This document shows, piece by piece, positions 37,741 to 47,922 of a stretch of 64,000 nt of DNA. A program made the position numbers and the translations under genes. The stretch is from Natronospira proteinivora (lineage in GTDB: Bacteria > Pseudomonadota > Gammaproteobacteria > Natronospirales > Natronospiraceae). Position 1 is the first letter of the stretch, and each line of letters starts with the position of its first letter. The stretch is from contig NZ_JALJYF010000001.1 in the NCBI RefSeq assembly GCF_024170465.1, positions 1,178,001-1,242,000 of the forward strand, written 5' to 3'. The notes beneath the pieces were generated by a model that saw nothing but the letters and a program-made list of their open reading frames with translations, did not search any database and was not told where the DNA came from.

Positions 37741-40700
37741 TCAGGCCAGCCAGCGGCGGGCGTTACGAAACATCCGCAACCATGGCCCGGCATCACCCCG
37801 CCACTCCTCCGGGCGCCAGGAATGATTCACCATGCGTGTAATCCGCTCCGGGTGGGGCATCATGATGGTCGCTCGGCCATCCGCCGTGGTCAGCCCGGTA
37901 ATGCCATCCGGTGAGCCATTGGGATTGGCGGGGTAAGACGTGGCCACCTGGCCCTGGTTATCCACATAACGCATGCTGACCAAGCCCTCGGCTTCCACCG
38001 CCCGGCGATCCGCCGCCTGGGCGAACTCGGCCCGACCTTCACCATGGGCAATGGCGATGGGCAGGCGGGAGCCCTCCATGCCGCTCAGGAACAGGGAGGG
38101 GCTTTTCACCACTTCCACCAGGCTGTAACGGGCCTCGAATTGCTCGGAGCGATTACGCAAAAAGCGCGGCCAATGCTCGGCCCCCGGAATCAGCTCGTTC
38201 AGGGCAGACAGCATCTGACAGCCATTGCAGACCCCCAAGGCAAAATGGTCGGGATTGCTGAAAAAGCGGGAGAAGATTTCCCGGGCCTGGTCGTTATAGA
38301 GAATGGACTTGGCCCAGCCTTGCCCGGCACCCAGCACATCCCCGTAGGAGAAGCCGCCACAGGCGACCAGGCCCTGCATGGCGGAAAGCTTTTCGCTGCC
38401 TTCCAGGATGTCGTGCATATGCACGTCCACCGCCTCGAAACCGGCCCGATGAAAACTGGCGGCCATTTCCACATGCCCGTTCACGCCCTGCTCGCGCAAC
38501 ACCGCCACCCGGGGCCGGCTGCCGGTATTCACAAAAGGTGCGGCCACATCGTCTGCCGGATCGAAACTCAGTTCGGGCTGCATGCCCGGGTCGGCTGAAT
38601 CCAGAATGGCCGCCAGTGCCTCATCGGCACAGACCGGGTTATCACGCAGGGACTGCATGCGATGGCTGACCCGACTCCAGCTGGACAGCCAATTAAACAG
38701 GGATGCCTCACTCAGGGTTTGATCCCCCTGGGCCAGGCGGATCAGCTGATCATTTCGGGGCCGACCCAGACCATGCAGGCAGTCATCCAGGCCCACCTGG
38801 GCAAAGGCGGTCATCAGCGCTTCCCGGTCCGCATCCGCCACCTGGATCACCGCGCCCAGCTCTTCGTTAAACAGGGCTGCCAGGGCATCGTCCCCCAAAC
38901 CTTCGAGGTTGGCGTCCAGGCCACAACGCCCGGCAAAGGCCATCTCGGCCAGGGTGGCCAGCAAGCCGCCGTCAGAGCGATCGTGATAGGCCAGGATTCG
39001 ATCCTCGGCCAGCAGGGACTGGACCGCTTCGAAGAAAGCGGCCAAATCATCGGACTGGTCCAGGTCCGGGGCCGTCTGGCCAAAGCCTTCATGTACCTGA
39101 GCCAGAATGGAGCCGCCCAGGCGATTCTGGCCTCGACCCAGATCCACCAGGAAGAGTTCGCTGTCGCGGCGGGGCAGAAGCTGTGGCGTGACGCTGCGGC
39201 GCACATCCGTCACCGGGGCGAAGGCCGAGACGATCAGTGACACCGGCGAAACCACACTGTGGGCCTGGCCGTCTTCCTCCCAGCGGGTTTTCATGGACAG
39301 GGAGTCCTTGCCCACCGGAATAGTCAGGCCCAGCTTGCTGCAGAGCTCGTGACCCACCGCCTTGACCGTATCGAAGAGAATGGCGTCTTCCTGTTCGTGG
39401 TTGGCGGCCGCCATCCAGTTGGCGGACAGGCGGATCTTGCGCAGATCGCCGATATGGGCCGCGGCGATATTGGTCACCGCCTCGGCCACCGCCATGCGAC
39501 CGGAGGCCGGCCCGTTAATCACGGCCAGGGGACTGCGTTCGCCCATGGCCATGGCTTCGCCGGTAAAGCCCTCATAGCCCGACAGGGTCACGGCGCAATC
39601 GGCCACCGGCACCTGCCAGGGGCCCACCATCTGATCCCGGACGCTTAAGCCGCCCACGGTGCGATCGCCAATGGTGATCAAAAAGCGCTTGTCGGCCACA
39701 GTGGGGTGGGACAGGACCCGCTCTATGGCTTGGGCCAGATCCAGACCCTGGGTATCAAAGGGCAACGGCCGGGGACTGGGCCGCCAGCTGTCCCGGGACA
39801 TCTTGGGGGTCTTGCCCAGCAAGACCTCCATGGGCATGTCCACCGGCTGATTGCTGAAATGGGAGTCCACCACCGTCAGGCGGGGATCTACCGTGGCCTC
39901 GCCCACATCGGCATAGGGGCAGCGCTCCCGATCACAGATGGCATCAAAGCGGGCCATGTCCTCGGCAGCCACCGCCAGCACGTAACGCTCCTGGGCTTCA
40001 TTGCACCAGATTTCCATGGGCGACATGCCCGGCTCCACACTGGGAATCTGGCGCAGGTCGATGCGCCCGCCCCGCCCGGCATCGTCCAGGATCTCGGGAA
40101 TGGCATTGGACAGCCCGCCCGCCCCCACGTCGTGAATGGAGAGAATGGGGTTTTCCCCACCCTGGGACCAGCAGCGATCAATCACTTCCTGGCAACGGCG
40201 TTGAATCTCCGGGTTGTCCCGCTGTACGGAGGCAAAATCCAGCTCGGCATCGCTGCTGCCGCTGGCCACCGATGAGGCCGCACCACCGCCCAGACCGATC
40301 AACATGGCCGGACCGCCCAGTACCACCACCCGGGCACCGGCCGGCACGGTCTGCTTTTCCACATGCCCATCGCGAATATTGCCCATGCCGCCGGCGATCA
40401 TGATGGGCTTGTGATAGCCGCGCACCGGGGCCTCGCCGGCCTCGGCCTGCTGTTCAAAGCTGCGGAAATAACCGGCCAGATTGGGCCGGCCGAATTCATT
40501 GTTGAATGACGCCGCCCCGATGGGCCCGTCCAGCATGATGTCCAGCGCCGAGGCAATACGGTCCGGGCGACCATGGTCCTGCTCCCAGGCGGCTTCCGCC
40601 CCCGGAATACGCAGATTGGAGACCGAGAAACCGGTCAGGCCGGCCTTGGGCTTGGCACCGATGCCGGTGGCCCCTTCATCCCGGATTTCGCCGCCGGAGC

Positions 40701-41631
40701 CGGTTGCCGCCCCCGGGTAGGGGGAGATGGCAGTGGGATGGTTGTGGGTCTCCACCTTCATGATGATATTCGCCGGCTCTTGATGCAGGCGATAGACCCG
40801 CTGGCTGTCGGGGAAATAACGAGCCGTTTCATAACCCGCCACCGCCGCGGCATTGTCGCGATAGGCGGACAAGACCCCCTCGCTGTTGGCGCGGTAGGTA
40901 TCGCGGATCATGTCGAACAGGCTCTGGGCCTGGGCCTCGCCGTCAATGGTCCAATCGGCATTGAAGATCTTGTGCCGGCAATGCTCGGAATTGGCCTGGG
41001 CGAACATCATCAGTTCCACATCGGCCGGGTCCCGGCCCAGCTTGCCGAAGCTGTCCACCAGGTAGTCCACTTCATCGTCGGACAAGGCCAGCCCCAGGCA
41101 CCGGTTGGCTTCCTCCAGGGCCTGGCGTCCCTGGTCCAGCACCGGCACGGTGGCCACTGGGGCCGGCTCGGCTTGGCGGAACAGGGCGGCGGCCTGCTTG
41201 AGATCGCTCAGAGCCGACTCGGTCATGCGGTCATGGAGGGCAGCGGCCACGGTCTGCCATTGGGCATCATCAAGCGAGTCATCGGCGAATACCCGATAAC
41301 GGACACCGCGCTCGATGCGGCGGATATCATCCAGCCCGCAACGATGCAGAATATCGCTGGCCTTGCTGGACCAGGGCGACAAGGTTCCCAGGCGCGGTGT
41401 CACCCAGATGGTGGCGGCCTCCCCTTCCCGGCCGTCGGCGGCAGGCGAACCGTCATCCAGCAACCGCCCCAGCAGGGTGCGTTGATCGTCATGCAGTTCG
41501 CCATCAATGTCGGCGAGGTAGAACCAGTCAGCAGTGATGTCTTTCAGCTGTGGCAGCTTCTCGCGCAGGGTGGTAGTGAGTTTCTCGAGGCGAAAATCGG
41601 ACAGGGCGCTGCCGCCGGGAAAATGCTGCAT
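37741..41631 (-). CDS. purL: Phosphoribosylformylglycinamidine synthase (single-chain, large type)
   Basis: Fourth purine-synthesis step: FGAR plus glutamine and ATP to FGAM. The 1296 residues match the proteobacterial single-chain enzyme: N-terminal PurS-like part, linker, two ATPase (AIRS) domains with [20 protein letters not shown] and [18 protein letters not shown], and a C-terminal glutaminase with catalytic Cys in [13 protein letters not shown] and the final HPER dyad region. Length is standard. It stands alone with about 100-bp gaps on both sides. Confidence 0.97.
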   Translation of the reverse strand: MQHFPGGSALSDFRLEKLTTTLREKLPQLKDITADWFYLADIDGELHDDQRTLLGRLLDDGSPAADGREGEAATIWVTPRLGTLSPWSSKASDILHRCGLDDIRRIERGVRYRVFADDSLDDAQWQTVAAALHDRMTESALSDLKQAAALFRQAEPAPVATVPVLDQGRQALEEANRCLGLALSDDEVDYLVDSFGKLGRDPADVELMMFAQANSEHCRHKIFNADWTIDGEAQAQSLFDMIRDTYRANSEGVLSAYRDNAAAVAGYETARYFPDSQRVYRLHQEPANIIMKVETHNHPTAISPYPGAATGSGGEIRDEGATGIGAKPKAGLTGFSVSNLRIPGAEAAWEQDHGRPDRIASALDIMLDGPIGAASFNNEFGRPNLAGYFRSFEQQAEAGEAPVRGYHKPIMIAGGMGNIRDGHVEKQTVPAGARVVVLGGPAMLIGLGGGAASSVASGSSDAELDFASVQRDNPEIQRRCQEVIDRCWSQGGENPILSIHDVGAGGLSNAIPEILDDAGRGGRIDLRQIPSVEPGMSPMEIWCNEAQERYVLAVAAEDMARFDAICDRERCPYADVGEATVDPRLTVVDSHFSNQPVDMPMEVLLGKTPKMSRDSWRPSPRPLPFDTQGLDLAQAIERVLSHPTVADKRFLITIGDRTVGGLSVRDQMVGPWQVPVADCAVTLSGYEGFTGEAMAMGERSPLAVINGPASGRMAVAEAVTNIAAAHIGDLRKIRLSANWMAAANHEQEDAILFDTVKAVGHELCSKLGLTIPVGKDSLSMKTRWEEDGQAHSVVSPVSLIVSAFAPVTDVRRSVTPQLLPRRDSELFLVDLGRGQNRLGGSILAQVHEGFGQTAPDLDQSDDLAAFFEAVQSLLAEDRILAYHDRSDGGLLATLAEMAFAGRCGLDANLEGLGDDALAALFNEELGAVIQVADADREALMTAFAQVGLDDCLHGLGRPRNDQLIRLAQGDQTLSEASLFNWLSSWSRVSHRMQSLRDNPVCADEALAAILDSADPGMQPELSFDPADDVAAPFVNTGSRPRVAVLREQGVNGHVEMAASFHRAGFEAVDVHMHDILEGSEKLSAMQGLVACGGFSYGDVLGAGQGWAKSILYNDQAREIFSRFFSNPDHFALGVCNGCQMLSALNELIPGAEHWPRFLRNRSEQFEARYSLVEVVKSPSLFLSGMEGSRLPIAIAHGEGRAEFAQAADRRAVEAEGLVSMRYVDNQGQVATSYPANPNGSPDGITGLTTADGRATIMMPHPERITRMVNHSWRPEEWRGDAGPWLRMFRNARRWLA

Positions 41632-41729
41632 GTCGGATACTCTGGCGCTGTTGTGGGGAAGGTGCGGGAAAGCGGGAATTTTACCGGAGGCGGGCGACTC
41701 GGGCCAGTGGGCAAGGGGCCCGCCGACCG

Positions 41730-42497
41730 CTAGATTTCATACCAATCGCTGGGCTTGTCCTGTCGGGCCACTTCAATTCGCTCATCTGCCCAGCCCAAGG
41801 GGCCGGCCAGGGTCTGGCGGGCCAGCTCAAAGGCATTGTTCTTCTCGCTGATGTGAGCGGCCACCAGGCGCTCCAGCTCAGCCGTGTCGCCGGCTTCCAG
41901 AAAGGCCCCAGACTGGCCGTTGCTCAAATGACCGAAAGGACCGCCCACCCGCTGTTTCAAGCTGGATGGGTAAGGCCCGGCCGCCAGCATCCCCGGATCG
42001 TGATTGGCTTCCAGCACCATCATCTGGCAGCCGGCATAACTGCGAAGCACATGGGGAGTGATATGGCCGAGGTCGGTGAGCAGGCCCATGCGGGCATGAC
42101 CATGCTGAAAGACGAACTGCACCGGCTCCCGGGCATCGTGGGGGACGGCAACCGGCTGAATGCCCAGGCCACCCAACTCAAAGTCACCATGGGCGGAAAT
42201 CAGACGCCAGTCCACATCCGCCTCATCATCCACGGCCAGGCGGGTGCCATGGGTGGCGAAAACCGGCAGGCCGTGTTTTCGGGCCAACCGCCCCACCCCG
42301 CTGGCATGGTCGGCATGCTCGTGGGTCAGCAAAATGGCGTCCAGCTGAGCCGGATCCCGGTCCAGCACCGCCATTCGGCGGGCAATCTCCCGGGCCGAAA
42401 AGCCGCAGTCCACCAGGATCCGCGCCGAGCCGGCTTCCACCAGCAGGGCATTGCCGCGGCTGCCGCTACCCAGAAAGGCGAAACGCAGGGCCGTCAC
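41730..42497 (-). CDS. MBL-fold metallohydrolase (YycJ/WalJ-like)
   Basis: 255 residues with [15 protein letters not shown] at the start and the metal motif [10 protein letters not shown] (HxHxDH); further ligands lie around [18 protein letters not shown] and GHLSNGQS. The pattern is that of YycJ/WalJ, implicated in Gram-positive bacteria in coordinating replication or wall growth and possibly acting as a nuclease. Its start overlaps the DUF1820 gene stop by four bases. Confidence 0.88.
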   Translation of the reverse strand: MTALRFAFLGSGSRGNALLVEAGSARILVDCGFSAREIARRMAVLDRDPAQLDAILLTHEHADHASGVGRLARKHGLPVFATHGTRLAVDDEADVDWRLISAHGDFELGGLGIQPVAVPHDAREPVQFVFQHGHARMGLLTDLGHITPHVLRSYAGCQMMVLEANHDPGMLAAGPYPSSLKQRVGGPFGHLSNGQSGAFLEAGDTAELERLVAAHISEKNNAFELARQTLAGPLGWADERIEVARQDKPSDWYEI

Positions 42498-42823
42498 TGG
42501 CCGCCCTTGCCCGGTCCCGGGCCGTAAACGGGGAACGGTGTCACATTGCCGCTGCCTTCGCTGATTCGGGCGGTGCCACGACGGGACACCTGGTCAATGC
42601 GAACAATGGCGTGCATGGGCAGCAATGTGCTCTGGACCCCTTCAAATTCATCCCGGAGCTTTTCCTCGCTGGGATCCACGACCACAGTACTGCGCTCGCC
42701 GAAGAGGAAACCGCCAATTTCCACGAAACCAAAGAGATGGCCCTGGTTAACGTGTTCGGCGTAGAGCTCGTAAACCTTGTCCTGATTGTGAAAAACAACC
42801 CGAAAAATGCGTTCTTTGGCCAT
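42494..42823 (-). CDS. DUF1820 family protein
   Basis: 109-residue small soluble protein with the family opening RIFRVVFHNQDKVYELYA and LFGFVEIGGFLFGE. DUF1820 proteins are restricted largely to gammaproteobacteria; function unknown. It overlaps the following MBL-fold gene, suggesting joint expression. Confidence 0.88.
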   Translation of the reverse strand: MAKERIFRVVFHNQDKVYELYAEHVNQGHLFGFVEIGGFLFGERSTVVVDPSEEKLRDEFEGVQSTLLPMHAIVRIDQVSRRGTARISEGSGNVTPFPVYGPGPGKGGQ

Positions 42824-42932
42824 GATTTTGTCCTGCGATTGCCGGAACCGCCTAAGGCAAGGCGCGAGAGTTTACCATGAGCACCAAAACGATCGGCAGG
42901 AAGCCATCCGTGGCGAGATCCGGGTGGATCGA

Positions 42933-42962
42933 GAACGGGAGCGGCTAATCGCCACTCCGTTC
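42933..42962 (-). terminator. Hairpin downstream of the universal stress protein gene
   Basis: On the minus strand GAACGGAGTGGC pairs with GCCGCTCCCGTTC with one bulge, 12 bases after the usp stop. No T-run, so moderate confidence. Confidence 0.45.
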
Positions 42963-42974
42963 CCGACCGATCCC

Positions 42975-43913
42975 TTATTCGTCTTTCAGTTTCTCGTAAT
43001 CGCTGACAAAACCATCCGGCTTGACCGCCAGCACGTCACAGCCCACCTGATCCAGGATAGCCTCCGCGGTACTGCCAATCACCGCCCGCTTGAGACCACG
43101 CCGATTCACGGTGCCCAATACCAGCAGATCCGCCCGGATATCATCCGCCAGTACCGGAATCACCTTCTCCGGCGCCCCCTCTCGTTGATGAACGTGGCTG
43201 GTGTCCACCCCGCTCCCTGAGCAGGCTTCATCCAGAGCCTGTCGCTGGGACTCGCGATAAGCCTTATGGGCAGATTCGACAGTATCCACCTCAGCGGCCA
43301 TATGCTGGCCCAGCAGGCTGGGCAAGGCTTCCATGGCATGCCCCACATGTAACTCGGCTTGATACAGCTCGCTCATGCCTTGGGCGGCGTCCAGAATACT
43401 GCCGTCCAGGCTTTCCGGCTTGCCCCAGGCATGCATGGGATCCAGCGCTGCCAAGACCCGTTGAATGCTGGGCGAAGGGCGGGACTGAACAAGCATCAAG
43501 GGTACTGGACAATGACGCAGCAAACGCCAGTCCGCCGGCGCCCAGCCCTTGCGCGGCCCAGTCTCGGCATCCTTCACGATCAAATCCGGGGTCAATGCCA
43601 GGGCCATCTTGATGATCTCGCGGGAGATCGAATCCGCCCAGATCACTTCTCCGTGAACCTTGAGCCCCTCCGCCTTGAGCGGTTCCATCTGCTTCTGAAG
43701 CCATTGGCGGCGATCGGCCACATGGTCGGCGATGGCACGATCCACAGTTTCACGGCGGGCAAAGGGATTGCGGCCCACTGACTTGTCCCAGGCCAGAACG
43801 AATAGACTGAGCTCGGCGCCGGAACGGCGGGCCATATCCACGGCCCGGTCCAGCGCACCTCCTGTGGGACCATCATCCCGGATGGCGGCGGCAATATGCT
43901 GAATCTGCTTCAT
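42975..43913 (-). CDS. Universal stress protein with tandem Usp domains (UspE-like)
   Basis: 312 residues made of two Usp domains (about 1-150 and 155-312). The second keeps the ATP-loop-like GTVNRRGLKRAVIGSTAEAIL (two parts: G-x2-R-x-G near the start and GSTAE). UspE-type proteins support survival under anaerobic or stationary stress. AGGAG lies 6 bases before the ATG at 43913. Upstream is a Dnr/FNR-like half-site pair with a TAGAAT -10 at the proper distance, so anaerobic or nitric-oxide-linked induction is likely. Confidence 0.9.
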   Translation of the reverse strand: MKQIQHIAAAIRDDGPTGGALDRAVDMARRSGAELSLFVLAWDKSVGRNPFARRETVDRAIADHVADRRQWLQKQMEPLKAEGLKVHGEVIWADSISREIIKMALALTPDLIVKDAETGPRKGWAPADWRLLRHCPVPLMLVQSRPSPSIQRVLAALDPMHAWGKPESLDGSILDAAQGMSELYQAELHVGHAMEALPSLLGQHMAAEVDTVESAHKAYRESQRQALDEACSGSGVDTSHVHQREGAPEKVIPVLADDIRADLLVLGTVNRRGLKRAVIGSTAEAILDQVGCDVLAVKPDGFVSDYEKLKDE

Positions 43914-43943
43914 GATCACTCCTGAAATCCCGTTATAGGGGCA

Positions 43944-43986
43944 ATTCTACGCCTTCAGCCCAGTCTCGCATGCTGACCCAGATCAA
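43944..43986 (-). promoter_or_regulatory. Candidate Dnr/FNR-dependent promoter of usp
   Basis: CTGAC-CCAG-ATCAA (43973-43986; one mismatch to TTGAC-N4-ATCAA) is centred about 42 bases before the start site predicted from the minus-strand hexamer TAGAAT (43949-43944). This is the class II spacing of FNR-type activators. The same box lies about 113 bases before the chemoreceptor gene on the other strand. Confidence 0.6.
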
Positions 43987-44092
43987 TCGAGGACCAATCA
44001 TCGACGGCAGGAACCAAGTTACATTCGAACCCTCTAAAGTTTTAAAATTGATTGCCGTCATATAGAAATATACCCAGAGTTAATTTAAACCC

Positions 44093-45412
44093 ATGAGTCT
44101 TTCATCCAATCTACACATTAACAAAACCAATCTCGCCGAGCGCCTGTCCTTTCTCAAGCTGGGGTCAGACGAAATTGCGATGCTTGCCCGATTGGACCGC
44201 TGGATGGCCCGTCGCGCGCCCTTGATTGCCCGGCGTTTCTATGATTTCCAATTCAGCCACGCCCTGTCACTGCGCTTTTTTCGGGCCTATTGCGAACGAC
44301 GCGGTACTCGCCTGGAGCATCTGCGGAATCACCTGGAAGCCGCCCAGAGCCAATACCTAAAGGACATTACCCAACATGCTCGAGAAGGGGGGCTGGGTTT
44401 GGCTTACTTCGAAAACCGCCTATCCATTGGCAAGCTCCACAATGACATCGGCCTACCCATGAAGCTGTACTTGGGCTCCTATTCCCTATACCGGGAATTG
44501 ATCGACCAACAGCTGTGGCGGGATTTTTTCTGGCGCCCCTTTTTCCGTCGCCGAGCCATGGTCGCCCTGGATCGAACACTATTGCTGGACATGCAGGCAG
44601 TCACCGATGGCTTTCTCATGGATGTACTCAACACCCTGGACATGAGTCACCGCATCCAGGTTCATGATGAAAAGAATGACCTCACTGATCACATTATCGA
44701 TTACAAGGACCATATGCGCTCCATGCTCTCGGGCATGGGCCGCACGGCCAATGACCTGGAGCGGACATCCGATGAACTCGGACGAATGATCGAATCCCTT
44801 TCCAGCGGCGCCCAGGAAGAAGCCGCCGCCATCCAGCAGATGAATGCCAATCTTCAGGGTATTGAGCAGCTGACCCGGGACAATGAGGCCCGAACCCGGC
44901 AGGCGGCCCGAACAGCCACCGGGCATGGTGACGATCGTGACAATGCCGTCGCCGCCATGGAAGAAATCCGGCACTCCTCCCAGGAGATCACCAGCATTGT
45001 GGAAATGATCAATGACATCGCCTTCCAAACCAATCTGCTGGCGCTGAACGCGGCCGTGGAGGCAGCCCGGGCCGGCCATGAAGGGCGGGGCTTCGCCGTC
45101 GTGGCCACCGAGGTCAAGCGCCTCTCCGACCGCACCACCGAATCGGCGGCCCGCATCCGCCAGCTGATTGAACGCTCTGCAACCACCATTGAGCAGGGCA
45201 GCAGCTATGTACAGCAGGTGTCCGGGCAAGTGGAGGAAATCGCCGCCGCCCTTGCCGAACAGAGCAATGCCATCGGTGAACTGAGCGGGGCGGCCCGGGA
45301 AATTGACAGCACGGCCCAGTCCAATGCCTCGGAATCCGGGCGCCTGCAGGACCTCGCCGGCGAGCTGAAACAAAGAGCCACGCAACTACAGGGCACTCTG
45401 GGCCACGTTTGA
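44093..45412 (+). CDS. Globin-coupled methyl-accepting chemotaxis protein (HemAT-like)
   Basis: 439 residues without membrane helices. Residues about 10-180 form a protoglobin sensor; His116 in [20 protein letters not shown] sits where HemAT has its heme-ligand histidine. A helical linker leads to the signalling domain (about 215-439) with the conserved hairpin tip [20 protein letters not shown] followed by [13 protein letters not shown]. HemAT proteins steer cells according to oxygen, and globin domains also bind NO. No other chemotaxis genes are in the window. The upstream region shares a Dnr-like box with usp. Confidence 0.92.
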   Translation: MSLSSNLHINKTNLAERLSFLKLGSDEIAMLARLDRWMARRAPLIARRFYDFQFSHALSLRFFRAYCERRGTRLEHLRNHLEAAQSQYLKDITQHAREGGLGLAYFENRLSIGKLHNDIGLPMKLYLGSYSLYRELIDQQLWRDFFWRPFFRRRAMVALDRTLLLDMQAVTDGFLMDVLNTLDMSHRIQVHDEKNDLTDHIIDYKDHMRSMLSGMGRTANDLERTSDELGRMIESLSSGAQEEAAAIQQMNANLQGIEQLTRDNEARTRQAARTATGHGDDRDNAVAAMEEIRHSSQEITSIVEMINDIAFQTNLLALNAAVEAARAGHEGRGFAVVATEVKRLSDRTTESAARIRQLIERSATTIEQGSSYVQQVSGQVEEIAAALAEQSNAIGELSGAAREIDSTAQSNASESGRLQDLAGELKQRATQLQGTLGHV

Positions 45413-45477
45413 ACGGCACGGAAACCGCCGGAATCAATGGAAGTCACACCTGTCTTATCCCGTGAAAGGCACTGGAG

Positions 45478-45491
45478 TTGACCCGGGTCAA
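45478..45491. promoter_or_regulatory. Dnr/FNR-type box upstream of nadA
   Basis: Perfect palindrome TTGACCCGGGTCAA, identical to the box between ubiT and the chorismate mutase gene at 58399. A -10-like TAAAAT lies at 45542-45547, which would place the box near -70 rather than -41.5. Confidence 0.6.
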
Positions 45492-45580
45492 GGCACAGGG
45501 ACCGCCTAGCTGGCACGCTCCGCGCAAGGATCGGAATGGTGTAAAATCGCGCCCGGATGAATGAGCAAGGTGATAAAACC

Positions 45581-46609
45581 ATGAGTGATGTTCACAAGCA
45601 GGCGCTGCCTGAAGCAACCCCGGAACTGCTGGAAAGTCTGAAACCAGTCTACGAGAAGGTCCGGCATGTGATTCCGGAGGTGGAATGGGCGGTGCATGCC
45701 CCCTACGTGGCACGCATCAACGAGCTGAAGAAAACGCGCAATGCAGCGATTCTGGCTCATAACTACCAAACGCCGGATATCTTCTACGGGGTCGCCGATA
45801 TCACCGGTGATTCCCTGGGCCTGGCCCGGGACGCGGCCAAGGTGGACGCCGATGTCATCGTCCAGTGCGGGGTGCACTTCATGGCCGAGACCTCCAAGAT
45901 CCTGGCGCCGGAAAAGACCATCCTGCTGCCCGACATGGATGCCGGCTGCTCCCTGGCAGAGGGCATCACCGGAGCCGATGTGCGCCTGCTCAAGGAGCGC
46001 TACCCGGGTGTACCGGTGGTGGTTTATGTGAATACCTCCGCTGAAGTAAAAGCCGAAGCCGACATCTGCTGCACCTCCTCCAATGCCGTGGAAGTGGTGG
46101 AGTCCCTGGGTACCGACCGGGTGATCTTCGCCCCGGACAAATACCTGGGCCAATGGGTGGCTTCACAAACCAATGTGGAGATCATCCTTTACGAAGGTTC
46201 CTGCGAGGTACATGAGCGCTTCACCGGGAAGGAAATCGAGAGCTATCGTCAACAGCACCCGGGAATCTATGTACTGGCCCATCCGGAATGCCCCCAGGAC
46301 GTCCTCAAGGAAGCAGACTATGTGGGCTCCACCGGCCATATGATCAAGCACCTGGACGAGACCCGTGCGAAGCAGGTGGTGATGATCACCGAATGCTCCA
46401 TGAGCGACAACGTGGCCGCCGAGCATCCCGAGAAGGACTTCATCCGGCCATGCAACCTCTGCCCCCATATGCAGCGGATCACCCTGCCCAAGATCCTGCA
46501 GGCCCTGGAGAACATGGCACCGGAAGTGACCGTCCCGGAGAAAGTCATCGCCGGAGCGCGGGATTCTCTTCAGCGGATGCTGGAGGTGGGCAAGAAGCAG
46601 GCGGCCTAA
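45581..46609 (+). CDS. nadA: Quinolinate synthase
   Basis: [4Fe-4S] enzyme joining iminoaspartate and dihydroxyacetone phosphate to quinolinate for NAD synthesis. Cluster cysteines are expected at Cys123 (DAGCSLAE), Cys208 (YEGSCEVHE) and Cys294 (CNLCPHM), matching the E. coli pattern. Substrate residues lie in [10 protein letters not shown] and the TSSNAVEV stretch. The ATG at 45581 has AAGGTG before it; an earlier ATG at 45557 has no clear ribosome site and would add 8 residues. nadB and nadC are not here. Confidence 0.95.
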   Translation: MSDVHKQALPEATPELLESLKPVYEKVRHVIPEVEWAVHAPYVARINELKKTRNAAILAHNYQTPDIFYGVADITGDSLGLARDAAKVDADVIVQCGVHFMAETSKILAPEKTILLPDMDAGCSLAEGITGADVRLLKERYPGVPVVVYVNTSAEVKAEADICCTSSNAVEVVESLGTDRVIFAPDKYLGQWVASQTNVEIILYEGSCEVHERFTGKEIESYRQQHPGIYVLAHPECPQDVLKEADYVGSTGHMIKHLDETRAKQVVMITECSMSDNVAAEHPEKDFIRPCNLCPHMQRITLPKILQALENMAPEVTVPEKVIAGARDSLQRMLEVGKKQAA

Positions 46610-46631
46610 GCCGCAAAAGGCAAGCTGAAAT

Positions 46632-46665
46632 AAAAAAGGCCGCTCTATTCAGAGCGGCCTTTTTT
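46632..46665. terminator. Intrinsic terminator of nadA (bidirectional)
   Basis: Perfect 10-bp stem AGGCCGCTCT/AGAGCGGCCT, 4-base loop, A-run before and T-run after. It serves nadA and, read on the minus strand, the small gene at 46694. Confidence 0.93.
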
Positions 46666-46693
46666 CATCCGGCACTTAGTCCGCGCACATCAG

Positions 46694-46891
46694 CTACGCC
46701 GCCTGGGTTTCCATTCCTTCGCGAATCCGATCCGCAATATAGGCATTCACCTCGGTGACGCCATGTTCCTTGACCAGCGAGAAGTATTCACGCATCAGTA
46801 CCGGATCACTCTGGATACGGATGAACACCTGCTGGGAAATGGGCCCGGAAAAACGCTCCAGGAGTCGATTCGCAAACTGGTTCAGGTCCAT
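46694..46891 (-). CDS. Small hypothetical protein (65 aa)
   Basis: Compact, mostly helical 65-residue protein (MDLNQFANRLLERFSGPI at the start, VNAYIADRIREGMETQAA at the end). I do not recognise a family. Support for it being a gene: an AAGGAGA ribosome site lies 7 bases before the ATG, amino-acid composition is normal, and it ends 28 bases before a strong bidirectional terminator. It is not adjacent to a partner gene in the same direction. Confidence 0.6.
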   Translation of the reverse strand: MDLNQFANRLLERFSGPISQQVFIRIQSDPVLMREYFSLVKEHGVTEVNAYIADRIREGMETQAA

Positions 46892-47004
46892 GACGGTCTC
46901 CTTTGCCAGGAAAAGTTTGGGCTGTCAGACTCAGAATAGCCCGAAAACACAAAAAGTCAACAATTTCTGGCATTTGGAGAGACTACCTAATAGAGCACTC
47001 TAAA

Positions 47005-47886
47005 CTACTCACCATTAAAACTTTCCATAAGCTTATGAAAATTCTCAACTTCTGAGTCATCGAGCGGCAACAGGGGCTGGCGCACATCTCCCACGGGTAG
47101 CTCAAATCTGAGCCCGGCACCGAGCTTCGCTTTCTGGTTGTAGGCGCCCGATTCCATGCTCTGGATCACCGGCAACATGCCCCGCATGCCTTCCCGCAAG
47201 CCAGCCTGATCACCAGCGGCGGCCAGGCGTAGTAATTCCGCCTGTTCGCGGGGGAAAATATTCGCCGAGCCACTGATCCAGGTCTCCACGCCCCACCACA
47301 GATGATCCGCTGCCTGATCATCACAGCCGCAGATCAGACGGAAATCCCCCAGATCCTGCCCCATCAGGGACAGGAGGCGACTCATATCCCCACTGCTTTC
47401 CTTGATACCCACAATACTCGGATGGGCAGCCAGGGCCTTGACGGTCTCTTCCTCAATGGTCACCCCAGCCCGGTCGGGAAAGTCATAAAGGATCAGGTCC
47501 AAGGGCGTGGCATCGGCCACCACCTGGAAATGGGACTCGATCTCGTGCTGCTGGGGCAAGCTATAAGCGGGTGGCGACATCATCAGGCCGTCGCATCCCA
47601 AATCCTCGGCCTGCTTTGCCCGGCGAATCCCCTCCGCCGTGTTGAGGGCATTGATGCCGGCAACCACCGGCATGCGGCCATTCACCCGGGCCACAACACG
47701 TCGTATCAAGGTCTCCCTCTCCTCGTCGTCTAGGGTGTAGTACTCGCCCGTGGTGCCACCAACAATCAAACCGGCAACACCGGACTCAATCTGTATTTCC
47801 ACCAAAGCATCCAGAGTGGAAAAATTGAGGTGATTATTGTCATTAAAAGGCGTGATGAGGGGTGTGAAAAGACCCTTGAGTTGCAT
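47005..47886 (-). CDS. DapA-family lyase, probably 1-pyrroline-4-hydroxy-2-carboxylate deaminase
   Basis: 293-residue TIM-barrel aldolase of the dihydrodipicolinate synthase family, with GGTTGEYYTL, Tyr134 (LILYDFPDRAG) and Schiff-base Lys162 (VGIKESSGD). Its neighbours are an FAD amino-acid dehydrogenase and a two-cysteine proline-racemase-type epimerase, which together are the hydroxyproline route; this points to the deaminase that makes alpha-ketoglutarate semialdehyde rather than to lysine synthesis. The final semialdehyde dehydrogenase is not in the window. Confidence 0.82.
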   Translation of the reverse strand: MQLKGLFTPLITPFNDNNHLNFSTLDALVEIQIESGVAGLIVGGTTGEYYTLDDEERETLIRRVVARVNGRMPVVAGINALNTAEGIRRAKQAEDLGCDGLMMSPPAYSLPQQHEIESHFQVVADATPLDLILYDFPDRAGVTIEEETVKALAAHPSIVGIKESSGDMSRLLSLMGQDLGDFRLICGCDDQAADHLWWGVETWISGSANIFPREQAELLRLAAAGDQAGLREGMRGMLPVIQSMESGAYNQKAKLGAGLRFELPVGDVRQPLLPLDDSEVENFHKLMESFNGE

Positions 47887-47922
47887 GACAGTCTCCTTGA
47901 CGGTGAATAAAAACGGATTCGT

